This document shows positions 40,227-50,203 of a stretch of 64,000 nucleotides of DNA, piece after piece. The stretch comes from Stentor coeruleus (Eukaryota; Ciliophora; Heterotrichea; Heterotrichida; Stentoridae): the NCBI GenBank assembly GCA_001970955.1, contig MPUH01000229.1:1-64000 (forward strand). Direction: 5' to 3'. Under the pieces are notes generated by a model. It worked only from the letters and a program-made list of their open reading frames with translations. It made no database searches and was not told the DNA's origin. How positions within the stretch are numbered: the first letter of the stretch is position 1; each line of letters starts with the position of its first letter. Both the position numbers and the translations under genes were made by a program.

Positions 40227-41150
40227 TCATAAATATCTGTTTACCTGTTCTCTCGACGGCATAGATTCCATAGCTCCTTTTTTCGTCACACTTAAAAACG
40301 CGGCAACTGATGCAAACTGCATAGCTTCTTTAAAAGCATCAAATTCTAAATTTCCAATTTCTACTAATCTTGCAACCAATGCTGCTGTAAAACAATCCCC
40401 AGCTCCAGTTGTATCAACAACTGGCATATCTCCTACAGAAAAAATTTCCTGCTTATATTTTCCATGTTGGCCAATATACAAAGATCCTTCTTTTGACATT
40501 TTAACAACAACATGTTTTATCCCTTTATTCATAAGTACCTGTGCTGCAGCTTCAACATCTCCTTTAATGCCTGTAATTTCTTCAATTTCTATAGAATTAG
40601 GTGAAAGAATATCAATACAGCTTAATAACTCATCATTAATTGGTCCAAGTTTTCCCCCAGCATCCATAACAACAAAAGTTCCATTAGAATGTGCTAGACT
40701 TGCTGCTGCAAAATTAACAGAATCTGGGATTTCCCTTTGTAACATAAGTGCTTTAGCTTGTAGTATTGGTTGATGCATTATTTCAGGTAATGTAGTCCAT
40801 GCTTGATTAGCTCCTCCAATAATTATAATTGAATTTTCTCCTCCTGGAAGAAGTATAACTATAGCTTGACCACTTGGAATATCCTGAAGTTTATTTAAAT
40901 AATCCAAATGTACATTACGAGATGAGAGTTCATTTAAAAGCATTGATGAAGCAGCATCAGAACCAATTTGTCCTAACATATAAGTAGCTATACCAAGAAG
41001 AGAAGCTGCTGCTGCAGTATTTGCCCCTTTTCCCCCTGGACGCATTTCACCACCTCCTAAGGCTGGAAGTGTTTCTCCAGCTTTTGGTAAACGAGATACT
41101 TCAACATAAAGATCTGCATTCACAGATCCAAGAACAACTATTTTTGCCAT
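40227..41150 (-). CDS. RBKS: Ribokinase (PfkB family)
   Basis: 307 residues, full family length. The start is fixed by the fold: MAKIVVLGSVNADLYVEVSR is the first beta strand and substrate region. GGEMRPGGKGANTAAAASLLG is the N-terminal PfkB signature. The C-terminal signature DTTGAGDCFTAALVARL carries the anion-hole GAGD with the catalytic Asp. Near the end, AFLSVTKKGAMESMPSREQV completes the family pattern. Phosphorylates ribose to ribose-5-phosphate with ATP, in the cytosol. Its start codon lies only 9 bp from the start codon of the divergent neighbour. Confidence 0.93.
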   Translation of the reverse strand: MAKIVVLGSVNADLYVEVSRLPKAGETLPALGGGEMRPGGKGANTAAAASLLGIATYMLGQIGSDAASSMLLNELSSRNVHLDYLNKLQDIPSGQAIVILLPGGENSIIIIGGANQAWTTLPEIMHQPILQAKALMLQREIPDSVNFAAASLAHSNGTFVVMDAGGKLGPINDELLSCIDILSPNSIEIEEITGIKGDVEAAAQVLMNKGIKHVVVKMSKEGSLYIGQHGKYKQEIFSVGDMPVVDTTGAGDCFTAALVARLVEIGNLEFDAFKEAMQFASVAAFLSVTKKGAMESMPSREQVNRYL

Positions 41151-41159
41151 TTATAACCA

Positions 41160-42209
41160 ATGAGTAAGCTTATAAGCGAAAGTTCTATAAATCCTGCTAG
41201 TTATAAAGATATCACTTCACAAATAATCAGCAGAATCGAACAAGACTTTTCATCATTATTGCATACTTACAATGACCTTTTTGATGAAGAATCGTCATCT
41301 CAAACCTATTATGAACTACAATCTTTAAACCAATCTTTAATTCAACTAAAACAAGTTTTAGAACCTTTAATAAGCCAATCACTCCAGTCAGAAAGCTTAA
41401 ATGAAGATCAACAAACCTTAATCAATCTTCATGAACAACTCAATACAATGATCCAAGAGCTTTTTCGACTAAATGATAACATGAAATTCATACAAAACAT
41501 AACCTCTGAACTAGTCCAAGATGCAAAAGATAATGAAAAGGTTGTTATTGAAGATGTTATGATGATTGATGAAACTCGATGGACAATTAAAATCAGATCC
41601 TCAAGCAAAGCATCAGGGAATTTTAGAAATATAAAAATTGTTGATCTATCCACAAATCAAGAAGTATGTAGAATAGCTTTAATAGAACCTTCAAGTGAAG
41701 TTAAAGTTTTTACTGTTATTCCATTAACACCAGGGAATATATTACAAGGTTTTATAGGAGAAAAACCAGTATCAGGGTATTTTACTATACCTATAATTAA
41801 GATATTAAAAGTTATTGTTCATGAAAAGGATAAATTCGAGTTTGTTTTGAAGAATTTTAGTAAAGATTATGTTCAAGGAGCAGTTGTTGAATATGCTGGT
41901 GTTCCTGTGTGTGAGAATATTAATATAGAACCTTTTACAACTGATTCTTTTGTCACTAATGCTGATATTATGGAACATAGTTATTTTGCTGTTGGGTTTC
42001 AGAGAAGGATTGTTAGTCAGCCAATTATACATCCTGATCAAGCTATGGAGTTACCTTATGATTCAGAGGTTTGCGAATTAAATGAGTGGCAGGCAGCTTT
42101 ACAGAATGAAGCATGGGGATATGGGGATAAAAGAGATGAACTTACACTTAAGTATTTGATACTAACGAAAAACCCTATGAGATATGAAGATATAGCTAAT
42201 TTAGGTTAA
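41160..42209 (+). CDS. Hypothetical protein, coiled coil plus beta-rich domain
   Basis: 349 residues from MSKLISESSINPASYKDITS. Residues 1-125 are helical (IISRIEQDFSSLLHTYNDLF; INLHEQLNTMIQELFRLND). Residues about 135-300 look beta-rich (TRWTIKIRSSSKASGNFRNI; EPSSEVKVFTVIPLTPGNIL; KILKVIVHEKDKFEFVLKNF), perhaps Ig-like. It ends with WQAALQNEAWGYGDKRDELT. No family was recognised. Shares a 9-bp divergent start region with ribokinase. Confidence 0.65.
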   Translation: MSKLISESSINPASYKDITSQIISRIEQDFSSLLHTYNDLFDEESSSQTYYELQSLNQSLIQLKQVLEPLISQSLQSESLNEDQQTLINLHEQLNTMIQELFRLNDNMKFIQNITSELVQDAKDNEKVVIEDVMMIDETRWTIKIRSSSKASGNFRNIKIVDLSTNQEVCRIALIEPSSEVKVFTVIPLTPGNILQGFIGEKPVSGYFTIPIIKILKVIVHEKDKFEFVLKNFSKDYVQGAVVEYAGVPVCENINIEPFTTDSFVTNADIMEHSYFAVGFQRRIVSQPIIHPDQAMELPYDSEVCELNEWQAALQNEAWGYGDKRDELTLKYLILTKNPMRYEDIANLG

Positions 42210-42301
42210 GATTATGGTTAATCATGCTTAAGTAAATATATAAAAATGCTTAAAGCATTTCAAACTCAGAAAATTACTAATCTTAAAATACTAAATTTTT
42301 T

Positions 42302-43246
42302 TTAATCCTTGATAAAAATAGAAGCAAAGGCTAAAGGAACAAATCCAAGAAGAAAGCCGAAGAACTTCAAATATTTGTATTCTTTTTTATGCATCTCCTC
42401 AGCTATAATCTCCGTACATCCGATGTATAAAAAAGTTCCAGCACTAATACTTAAAAATATCGCTTTTATTATAGGGAATTGAAGGTCAGATAATGAAATG
42501 CCAATAGCCATTCCTAATGGAGAAGAAGTAATAAATAACAACATAAGTAAAATTGATAGCTTGCGTGTTGCATTTTCTAGCTTAATCCCTAAAGCAACAG
42601 CAGCAGGAACATTATGAATCAGAATTGCCACACAAACACTAATAACACTAGTCTTAGAATTAAGTAATCCACCAGCAATTCCTTCAAATATTGAATGCAC
42701 AACAAGGGCGACAGTTAAAATTATCCCAGGCAAGTTTTTATTTTCTTTATGAGATACACTAACAATTTCTCCTGTATTTGGATCAGAATCAACATCAGCA
42801 TCTTTATTAGTAATAACATTTCCTGAGGTAATTACAATTGCAAGATTGTTTTCAACTTTAGTTAAATTTTCATTATTAGATTCATTATTTTTAGGCTCTT
42901 CTTTTATTTCATGATTATGATCATGATGATCATGCTCATCCATATCATGATTATGGTTAAACATAACATTTTCTATGAATAAAATAAGTGTATAGCCTCC
43001 AAGTGATACAACATAGCCTATTGGTAAATCTTCTCCTATAGCTTCAACAAATGCTTCTTGTGAATCTCTTAGAAGATGAACTATACCAACTAATAAAAAT
43101 ATTCCTGCGGCAAAGCAGTTGCCTGTGCTTATGAGTTTTTTATTGTCTCTAAAACTTTTTGAAAATATTGGAACCGCTCCAGCAATACCTGCACTAACAA
43201 ACATCACGAAGATGAAAATAACTTTGATAGCTGTGATATCGTTCAT
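42302..43246 (-). CDS. ZIP-family zinc transporter
   Basis: 314 residues with about eight membrane helices. Helix 1 is IKVIFIFVMFVSAGIAGAVP. Between helices 3 and 4 lies a His-rich cytosolic loop (HNHDMDEHDHHDHNHEIKEE). The metal-binding helices are conserved: VVHSIFEGIAGGLL (H-x3-EG) and LIHNVPAAVALGIKL (HN-x2-A). It ends FLLGFVPLAFASIFIKD. Closest in layout to the ZIP I/II (plant ZIP, human ZIP1-3) group. Likely imports Zn or another divalent metal into the cytosol. Confidence 0.9.
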   Translation of the reverse strand: MNDITAIKVIFIFVMFVSAGIAGAVPIFSKSFRDNKKLISTGNCFAAGIFLLVGIVHLLRDSQEAFVEAIGEDLPIGYVVSLGGYTLILFIENVMFNHNHDMDEHDHHDHNHEIKEEPKNNESNNENLTKVENNLAIVITSGNVITNKDADVDSDPNTGEIVSVSHKENKNLPGIILTVALVVHSIFEGIAGGLLNSKTSVISVCVAILIHNVPAAVALGIKLENATRKLSILLMLLFITSSPLGMAIGISLSDLQFPIIKAIFLSISAGTFLYIGCTEIIAEEMHKKEYKYLKFFGFLLGFVPLAFASIFIKD

Positions 43247-43588
43247 TTTATTAAGATATGGAATAATAATGTCAACATGTTTTAGAATTTATAGTAACTG
43301 AGATATAAATTTAAAAGAAATGGCCAGTTTAAGAAACAACTTGAGCTAAAAATCAATTTATAATCTATATACACTTTATCTCATATGTATATCTTTTTCT
43401 CAAGTCTAAACAAGGGTATATATTTAGAGTTAATAACATCTCAAAATGCTAAAAAATCTTGAAAATATTTAAATATTATAAGCAAAAAATGCACTTCAAC
43501 ATTATAATATGCTTTAATAAATCTTAAATATCATATCATATACTCAAAAAAACTTAGCTATTATTTCCTAAACCTATCAGTTTATTCA
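43247..43588. other. Intergenic, no gene seen
   Basis: About 340 bases of AT-rich spacer without a supported frame. Confidence 0.45.
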
Positions 43589-46078
43589 TTATTTTTTATA
43601 TGTAACCTCTACAAACAAAGGCCTAACATCTTGTCTATTTAACACCTCATCTTTAATCAAGCAATAATCTGCAAACTGATCCACCTCTTCACAACTTTCT
43701 AAATCCCATATTCTTATTGTATAATCACTAGACCCTGATACTAAAATATTATCCTTGCAACTAAACTCAATTGAATTTACAGAATTGCAATGCCCATTTA
43801 TAATTCTTATATGCTGCTTATTCTCTATATTCCACAATCTTATTGTCTGATCAATAGATGCTGATACTATATTTCTTCCATTTGGACTATATATAACACT
43901 TGTAACTCCTTGTGAATGTCCTCTTAACACTGCAAACTGTGATTTCTTAACAAAATCCCAGATCCTAACAGTTGTATCATTAGATGCAGATAATAAAAAC
44001 AAGTTATCTTTAGAAAAACACACATTATTAACCCAACTTCCATGGCCTTCTAATTCAAAATCATATACTCTTTTTTTCAAATTGAAAATATACACATTGT
44101 TACTACCATTTGCTGATACTAAATACTGATAATCTGAGGTTATAGCTAAGAAATTTATTGGGAATTTTCCTCCTTCTAAAACATAGAATAAAGTTTTGCT
44201 TTTGAGGTCCCAGATTTTGATTGTATGGTCTGATGAGCCTGATGCTGCTTTTTTATCATTTTCAAAGAGAATAACACATGATATAGATTTAAGATGACCT
44301 TTAAGGATGTGAATATCTAAAGGATTTTCTAGACTCCATATACGTAAGGTTTTATCTGAAGATGCTGAGATTATAAAAGTATTGTCTAATGAGAGTTTTA
44401 CTGAGGTTACTTCATCGGTATGACCTAAGAGAAGCTTTTCAACTTTCTTACTTTCGGTGTACCAGATTTTGATTGTTTTGTCGCTGCAACCTGAGATAAT
44501 GAACTTCCCATCTTTGCTTATTGAGATACTATTTATATGATATGATTTACTTAGTAGTTTGTCTTCTAATTTTTTCTCTTTCAAATTCCATACCCTTATC
44601 GACTTGTCATTTGAAACTGAAACACATACCCCTTTATTCTCATTAACACCCGCCACTAAAACATTTTGACTATGTCCAGAAATCTGAAAATCTTCACCAC
44701 AAATCTTAAAATTCCACCTTCTTATCACACAATCCCCTCCACCAGAAAAAGCATATCCCCCATCACAAGTTATACAAAGGCTAAAAACAAACCCAGTATG
44801 TCCATTCATAACAGCTTCTTGTGTTTTTTTATCTACATTCCACATCCTAATAGTCATATCTTCAGATCCTGAAATGACATATTTATTATCAAAAGTCATA
44901 TCAACAGCATTAACATATCCATTATGCCCTTCAAACACAATTTCCAAGCTTTTCTTTGTAAAATCCCAAATCCTAACTGTTTTATCCCATGATCCACTCA
45001 TAACAAATCTCCCATCCTTATTTACAGCAACACAATGCACATAATCAGAATGTCCATTCAAAACCCCTATTTTTTCTTTATTTTCTAAATCCCATATAGC
45101 AATAGTTTTATCCCAAGAAGCTGAAACTGCATATTTATCATCTAAAGTTAACGCTAAACATACAACAAAACTTTTATGCCCATTCATAGAAATAACAAGG
45201 ACTTTTTTATCCAAATCCCATATTTTAACAGTAGAATCATTAGAACATGATACAATATTTTTACAATTTTTTGTAATACAAACAGATTTAACCCTATCTT
45301 CATGTCCTTTAAATAAACATATTTGTGATTTAGTATCACAATCCCAAACTCTAACTGTCTCATCTTCAGATGCTGAGGCTATAAATTTATTGTTTATAGA
45401 TATTGCTACACCCCATACTAAATCACTATGGCCTTTAAATATAAATTCTTGGGTTTGAGTTTGTAAATTCCATAATCTTATTGTATAATCACCTGAACCT
45501 GAGACTAAATAATTGTTATCAGATGATAAAGCTAGAGATAAAATAGGACAGGAATGACTTTGGAATATCAGTTTTTTCTCTTTGGCTAAAGATGTACATT
45601 CATCATCACCATTGTAAAAGACGACTTTTTCAGCATAGTTTTTTGTATAGAAATCGATGAGTTCTGATGGGAGTTTTAGTTTTGGTATTGTATTGAATAG
45701 TTCGTATGTGTTATTAAGAGAGTTTTCTAGATCTTTGAGAGGTTTAGTTGTTAGGAGATTTAGGTAGTTTGAGTATATGGAATCTAAGGATTTTATTGAA
45801 GCAGAACTGAGAGAACGGATTTTTGAGAGGAGTTTGCTGGTTTTTTTGATGATTTTTGACTTGCAGGATGAGATTTCACTGAGTCGAAGGATGAGTTTGG
45901 AATAAAGGATGGAGGAGTTGTTTGTGAGAAGGGATTGAAGAAGGAAATAATCTTGGGGTTCATCTTGGGTGTTTGAATGGGAGGTTTTATGGAATGGGAT
46001 GTGGGATTTACAGAAATATTCTGAGGTACAAGTACAGGCCCAGGAAGCTTGATTTGAACATAAAGTGCAGTTTTGCAT
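43589..46078 (-). CDS. Zinc-site plus fifteen-repeat WD40 protein
   Basis: 829 residues. The N-terminus has a B-box-like cysteine cluster (MQNCTLCSNQASWACTCTSE then FCKSHIPFH). A helical linker follows to about residue 170. From about 175 there are fifteen tandem WD40 units of about 42 residues, each starting with HxxxV and ending in the pattern of TIRLWNLQTQTQ, VRVWDCDTKSQ and IKIWDLKSK. Fifteen blades would make two seven-bladed propellers plus one unit. Several histidine/aspartate structural positions are kept. The combination resembles a scaffold, possibly a ubiquitin-ligase-like adaptor; the zinc site does not look like a full RING. Function unknown. Confidence 0.85.
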   Translation of the reverse strand: MQNCTLCSNQASWACTCTSEYFCKSHIPFHKTSHSNTQDEPQDYFLLQSLLTNNSSILYSKLILRLSEISSCKSKIIKKTSKLLSKIRSLSSASIKSLDSIYSNYLNLLTTKPLKDLENSLNNTYELFNTIPKLKLPSELIDFYTKNYAEKVVFYNGDDECTSLAKEKKLIFQSHSCPILSLALSSDNNYLVSGSGDYTIRLWNLQTQTQEFIFKGHSDLVWGVAISINNKFIASASEDETVRVWDCDTKSQICLFKGHEDRVKSVCITKNCKNIVSCSNDSTVKIWDLDKKVLVISMNGHKSFVVCLALTLDDKYAVSASWDKTIAIWDLENKEKIGVLNGHSDYVHCVAVNKDGRFVMSGSWDKTVRIWDFTKKSLEIVFEGHNGYVNAVDMTFDNKYVISGSEDMTIRMWNVDKKTQEAVMNGHTGFVFSLCITCDGGYAFSGGGDCVIRRWNFKICGEDFQISGHSQNVLVAGVNENKGVCVSVSNDKSIRVWNLKEKKLEDKLLSKSYHINSISISKDGKFIISGCSDKTIKIWYTESKKVEKLLLGHTDEVTSVKLSLDNTFIISASSDKTLRIWSLENPLDIHILKGHLKSISCVILFENDKKAASGSSDHTIKIWDLKSKTLFYVLEGGKFPINFLAITSDYQYLVSANGSNNVYIFNLKKRVYDFELEGHGSWVNNVCFSKDNLFLLSASNDTTVRIWDFVKKSQFAVLRGHSQGVTSVIYSPNGRNIVSASIDQTIRLWNIENKQHIRIINGHCNSVNSIEFSCKDNILVSGSSDYTIRIWDLESCEEVDQFADYCLIKDEVLNRQDVRPLFVEVTYKK

Positions 46079-46331
46079 TTATAACTGAAATTCAGGATTG
46101 GATATCATAAACCTACTGATAAACTTTGTGAAAACTCTAACTTCATTAATCAAGTTAAAATATCAGAATAAAAAGTTTTCTACATAGGATTTAATTGACT
46201 TAAATAATTCTCATAATTTTTATAAAATATTTTAACACCCATACTCTGTATACAACTTCATATCCTAGCATATCCCATATAATTAATTTTATCTATTCAC
46301 ATCTAACCAATATCAAAAAAATCACATTATC

Positions 46332-48710
46332 TTATTCAAAATTTCTATCTATATCTATATTAAATTGCCCACTAAACCTATTTCTCTTCTCACTCCTCAA
46401 ACTATTTCTCTTAAATGAAGTTTTTGAAAAAGAAATTGGTTCATCTTTTCCTATATCAATTTTCCTAAACACAGGCTCATGAACTTTTTTTCTCTGATAA
46501 CTTTTCCCAGTCAATGAAACAGGTGAATCCATTAAATCTAAAGCATTCTTAGTACCCTGTGGTTTATGAATATAACTAACCTTAGCTTCTTGTTTACTAT
46601 CAATAGTTTCATCATTTAATTCAGGTATATAAAACCTATTAATTTTCTGATCTATAATCACATGTTCCATATCAGAATTTTTAGTCCTAACAACTTCTGA
46701 TACTCTGAAATTCGGCATTTCAAACACATTAGGTTTATATACAGGTTTTTTTTTAGGGATTAAAGATACAACTTTATCAGCAAAAGTACTATTATCAATA
46801 TAAGCATCTCTAGGGATTTTAATCATATTATTTTTTCTCTTAATAGTCTTATTCTCATATTCAATAGGGAATTTTTCCCATATGTTTTCTTCTTTTGTTG
46901 TAAGCATTTTTTCTATATTATGCCTAATAATTTCAGGTATTTTCCATATTTCGATTTTCCCATCTGTGCTTGTTATTGCTAATAGTTTCCCATCATAGCT
47001 CCATTGTAAACTAAATGCATTAGCAATTCGACTCATTTCAGTTACAAGTTCCCCAGTCCCAAGTTCATAAATCTGCACTTTACATACTTCGTTTATTTGT
47101 AGACATGATATATAAAGTCCACTTGTATCTATAGATAATATCCCTGTAGTTTCTATAACCCCAACAAGTCGATTTGTTGTTATTTCATATATACAAATAT
47201 ATTCTATGTCTAATGAAACAATAACATATTTCCCACTTATATGCATTTTAAAATCTATAAAGTTACTTTCGATTGATATATTTGTGAAACCTATAGCTTT
47301 ACATGAAGTTTTTTTTGAAACACGGTGAATTGATAATGTTCTAGGATCTTTGATACTACAGACTAAGATTAAGGAATCATGATAATCTATAAGTTCGCAA
47401 AGGCTTATTTTTATATTGTCATTTGGGGGTTTTGAATGGTTTTGGAGAAGGGTGTCGGTTTGAGTGTAGCTTGAGTTAAAAACTCCAATAAGACTATTGG
47501 AAAATGCGCAAACTAATACCCCACTCTGACTAAACTTGATATCCGTAACTTTTGCATTACACACTTTTTGATAACCAATAACTTGCATGTTTTCATAAAT
47601 CGAAATATTCCCAGTATAAAACCCTAATGCCATAATTTCTCCATATAAATCCATAGCCGTAATCTCTTCTTTACCCATTTCAAAAGCTTCTAAACCCCAT
47701 CCGATTTCTTGTTTCTCCCACACATAAACACAATTCTCATCCCCAAAAGAAATAAAATTCCCAAGTATACTCCAAGAAAGTCCAACAACTTTAGTTCCAT
47801 GATAAGCTGTAACTCTTATCACATTCCCATTTTCTAAATCTACAACCTGAATAGTTGAATTTTCATATTTCAAACAAGCTAAATTCCCTCCATTGACTAT
47901 AATCTGTATAATTTTTAACGGTTTTTCCATCATCTCACTAATCAACTGGTAATTTTTTATAGAAAATACTTGTAAATTAGTCCCTCCTAAGAACAAATAC
48001 TCAGAACACACATAAAACGAATAATAACTCTGTGAAAACTTCTTTAAAATCACCCCAAGGGAATTCACTATAATAAAACTATAACTTCCTAGCAATATAC
48101 AAAAAGCACATATTTCATCAGAATAATCAATATCAATAATCTGACTTTTAAAATACAATCTTTTAATCATAAACGCTTTATCACTCACATCCCATATTTT
48201 TATATAAATTTTCTCAGCAACAAAAATATTTGTCCCAGACATTATCCCGATTTTAAAAGCTTTATCTTTATTCTCATTACCAATTATATCAATAAATTCT
48301 AAACTTGGTCCAGTCCATTCCCATAACATAATCCTATATCCACCTTCTTCTTCAGATTCTAAAACATAAAGCATATTTTCATAAACACAGCAATCTAGAT
48401 ATTCTAAAGATAGTTTTCTAGGTTTATGAGGTAAGAATTTAATAACAACTTGTGAGAGATCATTCCAATCCCAAACACTTATAAAAGGATCTTTTGATGA
48501 TTCAATTGTTAAGAAATGTTCTTTGTTTGGGTGGAATATTATTGAAGGGATAATGTATTCATGGCATCTTAAATGATGTTTTGTATCTGAATCTAAGTTC
48601 CAAACTATAACATGACTACCTACTGAATATATTAGGGTATTATTTTCTTGGGCCATGGCCCAAGCTTGAAATGGCCCGGTTATATCGACAAGTTCCCATT
48701 CTTCTTCCAT
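46332..48710 (-). CDS. Divergent WD40-propeller protein
   Basis: 792 residues. Begins MEEEWELVDITGPFQAWAMA. Degenerate WD blades run through most of the protein: HVIVWNLDSDTKHHLRCHEY, PFISVWDWNDLSQVV, VGLSWSILGNFISFGDENCV and LLAITSTDGKIEIWKIPEII. The spacing fits two propellers, like many CFAP-type ciliary WD proteins, though no exact orthologue was identified. After about 600 the tail is basic and disordered (KTIKRKNNMIKIPRDAYIDN; FSKTSFKRNSLRSEKRNRF). Its stop and the next gene's start are separated by about 250 bp. Confidence 0.75.
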   Translation of the reverse strand: MEEEWELVDITGPFQAWAMAQENNTLIYSVGSHVIVWNLDSDTKHHLRCHEYIIPSIIFHPNKEHFLTIESSKDPFISVWDWNDLSQVVIKFLPHKPRKLSLEYLDCCVYENMLYVLESEEEGGYRIMLWEWTGPSLEFIDIIGNENKDKAFKIGIMSGTNIFVAEKIYIKIWDVSDKAFMIKRLYFKSQIIDIDYSDEICAFCILLGSYSFIIVNSLGVILKKFSQSYYSFYVCSEYLFLGGTNLQVFSIKNYQLISEMMEKPLKIIQIIVNGGNLACLKYENSTIQVVDLENGNVIRVTAYHGTKVVGLSWSILGNFISFGDENCVYVWEKQEIGWGLEAFEMGKEEITAMDLYGEIMALGFYTGNISIYENMQVIGYQKVCNAKVTDIKFSQSGVLVCAFSNSLIGVFNSSYTQTDTLLQNHSKPPNDNIKISLCELIDYHDSLILVCSIKDPRTLSIHRVSKKTSCKAIGFTNISIESNFIDFKMHISGKYVIVSLDIEYICIYEITTNRLVGVIETTGILSIDTSGLYISCLQINEVCKVQIYELGTGELVTEMSRIANAFSLQWSYDGKLLAITSTDGKIEIWKIPEIIRHNIEKMLTTKEENIWEKFPIEYENKTIKRKNNMIKIPRDAYIDNSTFADKVVSLIPKKKPVYKPNVFEMPNFRVSEVVRTKNSDMEHVIIDQKINRFYIPELNDETIDSKQEAKVSYIHKPQGTKNALDLMDSPVSLTGKSYQRKKVHEPVFRKIDIGKDEPISFSKTSFKRNSLRSEKRNRFSGQFNIDIDRNFE

Positions 48711-48749
48711 AATAAAATATTTTTTTCCTTTTTATTATATAAAATTACT

Positions 48750-49409
48750 TTAGTGTGCGAGTTTCTTTTTAGTCTTCCCCATGTATATGCTACGAAAGGA
48801 TAACTTCCAGCCAGACAAACCTTTATGAATCATTGGATGAGGACGGGGGATTACAGTTTCTTCAAGAATGTTTGGGATTTTTAATCCTGGGGATGGGATT
48901 TTTATTGGTATTAAAGCTTGAGGTAAAGCATATTGATGGACTATTGAATAATTCCCTTCACTTCCTGGCAATTCAGCTTTGTAATCAGAAAAATTCATCC
49001 TTGGCGATAAATTCATACGATCACGATTATTCTATATGGATTATACAATTGATGCATATCTTAGATGTTTTCCTTCTGATTCTAAGTTTATGTTGATTAT
49101 TTTTGGCATGTTGTTAAGATATGGTTCTGGGGACATGGATTTTAATTTTTTTTTACTGCTTTTTGTGTTGTGAAGGTGAACTTTTGGATGCTTTTTGTTG
49201 TAAAATGTGGTTATTGATGAGAAATCTTTGAGGATTTCAGAAATTTTGATAGGCTTTTGGGTGTCGAAGGTTTTACTTGGTACTTTAAAGGATCCTGTTT
49301 GGCATATTTCATTGGGTATTGATGTTGCCTTTAGGGTGTATCTGGATGGTTGTTTTAGTCTGTTGTCGATCATGAAAAATGTTTTTGTAGTTGCTTGCTT
49401 TATTTCCAT
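48750..49409 (-). CDS. Hypothetical basic protein with one mini-intron
   Basis: Two exons joined across gtataatccatatag (49032-49046) give 214 residues. The splice turns KHLRYASIV-stop into RYASINNRDRMNLSPRMNF. The N-terminal half is serine/lysine-rich (HNTKSSKKKLKSMSPEPYLN). The C-terminal half has proline-rich short segments (LIPIKIPSPGLKIPNILEET; IPRPHPMIHKGLSGWKLS) and ends GKTKKKLAH. No domain was recognised. It lies just upstream, on the same strand, of the WD40 gene. Confidence 0.7.
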
Positions 49410-49575
49410 GTTTTTGTAATAGTTAACTATAAAGGTTGGGCTATTATGATAAATGCAGATTTTGTGTTGTGGGAATAGAATTTTGTGATATTTTAGGTAT
49501 TTGATAGGATTTTCAGATATAAAAAAGTTGATAATATGATACGGGAAATGATAAACCTAACTAGCAAGATAAGTG

Positions 49576-49854
49576 AATGAAATTGATTTTATTATCCCTC
49601 AAGCTGATGCAATCAATACTCTATTCGGGAAAATAACTAACTGCATTAATGTAAAGGTAATTTAAAAATTTGATGGGAATGCTGGTATGGTCCTACAAAA
49701 ACACTAAGCTGATTTATTAAATGCTTATAAAGGACACAGTACAACATCCAAAAAGAAATACGAAAAAGATGAAGAGTTAAAAGGACTTGAGAAGTATGAG
49801 ACTAGGAGTTATAAGAGCAAGTCTAGTCCGAAACTAAGAAGAGTTATGGATTAG
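49576..49854 (+). pseudogene. Decayed gene fragment, single frame with two stops
   Basis: One frame reads NEIDFIIPQADAINTLFGKI, then FDGNAGMVLQKH, then ADLLNAYKGHSTTSKKKYEK and EELKGLEKYETRSYKSKSS, with TAA codons between the pieces and TAG at 49852-49854. All pieces share the same frame, so it is a fairly young remnant with two point stops and no start. No GT..AG mini-intron removes either stop. The family is unknown. Confidence 0.45.
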
Positions 49855-50203
49855 CTCACATATTTTTAGTATATCTGGGTTTGAGGAAAACACAATCTTT
49901 CCTGATAAAATCATAATTATCTAAATAATAAATCCTAATTAATTTATATCTATCACATTAGTATTAATTAGGAATATCTATCACATAACAATAACGAACT
50001 AAACCAAAACTTAAGCATTTTTAATCACATAAGTAAAACCATAAACCTATCAGTATCAATATCCAAAACCCTTGAAACTCATAATCCAAAATCTATCATA
50101 TACTCTCATCCCAACACCCATCAACTACAAAAAATTTCATCTTAAAAACCCAAACCAAAATTAAAGTTTTACTATTAAAAAATATTTAAATAATAAGTCA
50201 ATC
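49855..50203. other. 5' flank of coiled-coil gene, no gene seen
   Basis: Strongly C-rich and almost G-free on the coding strand. Confidence 0.45.
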
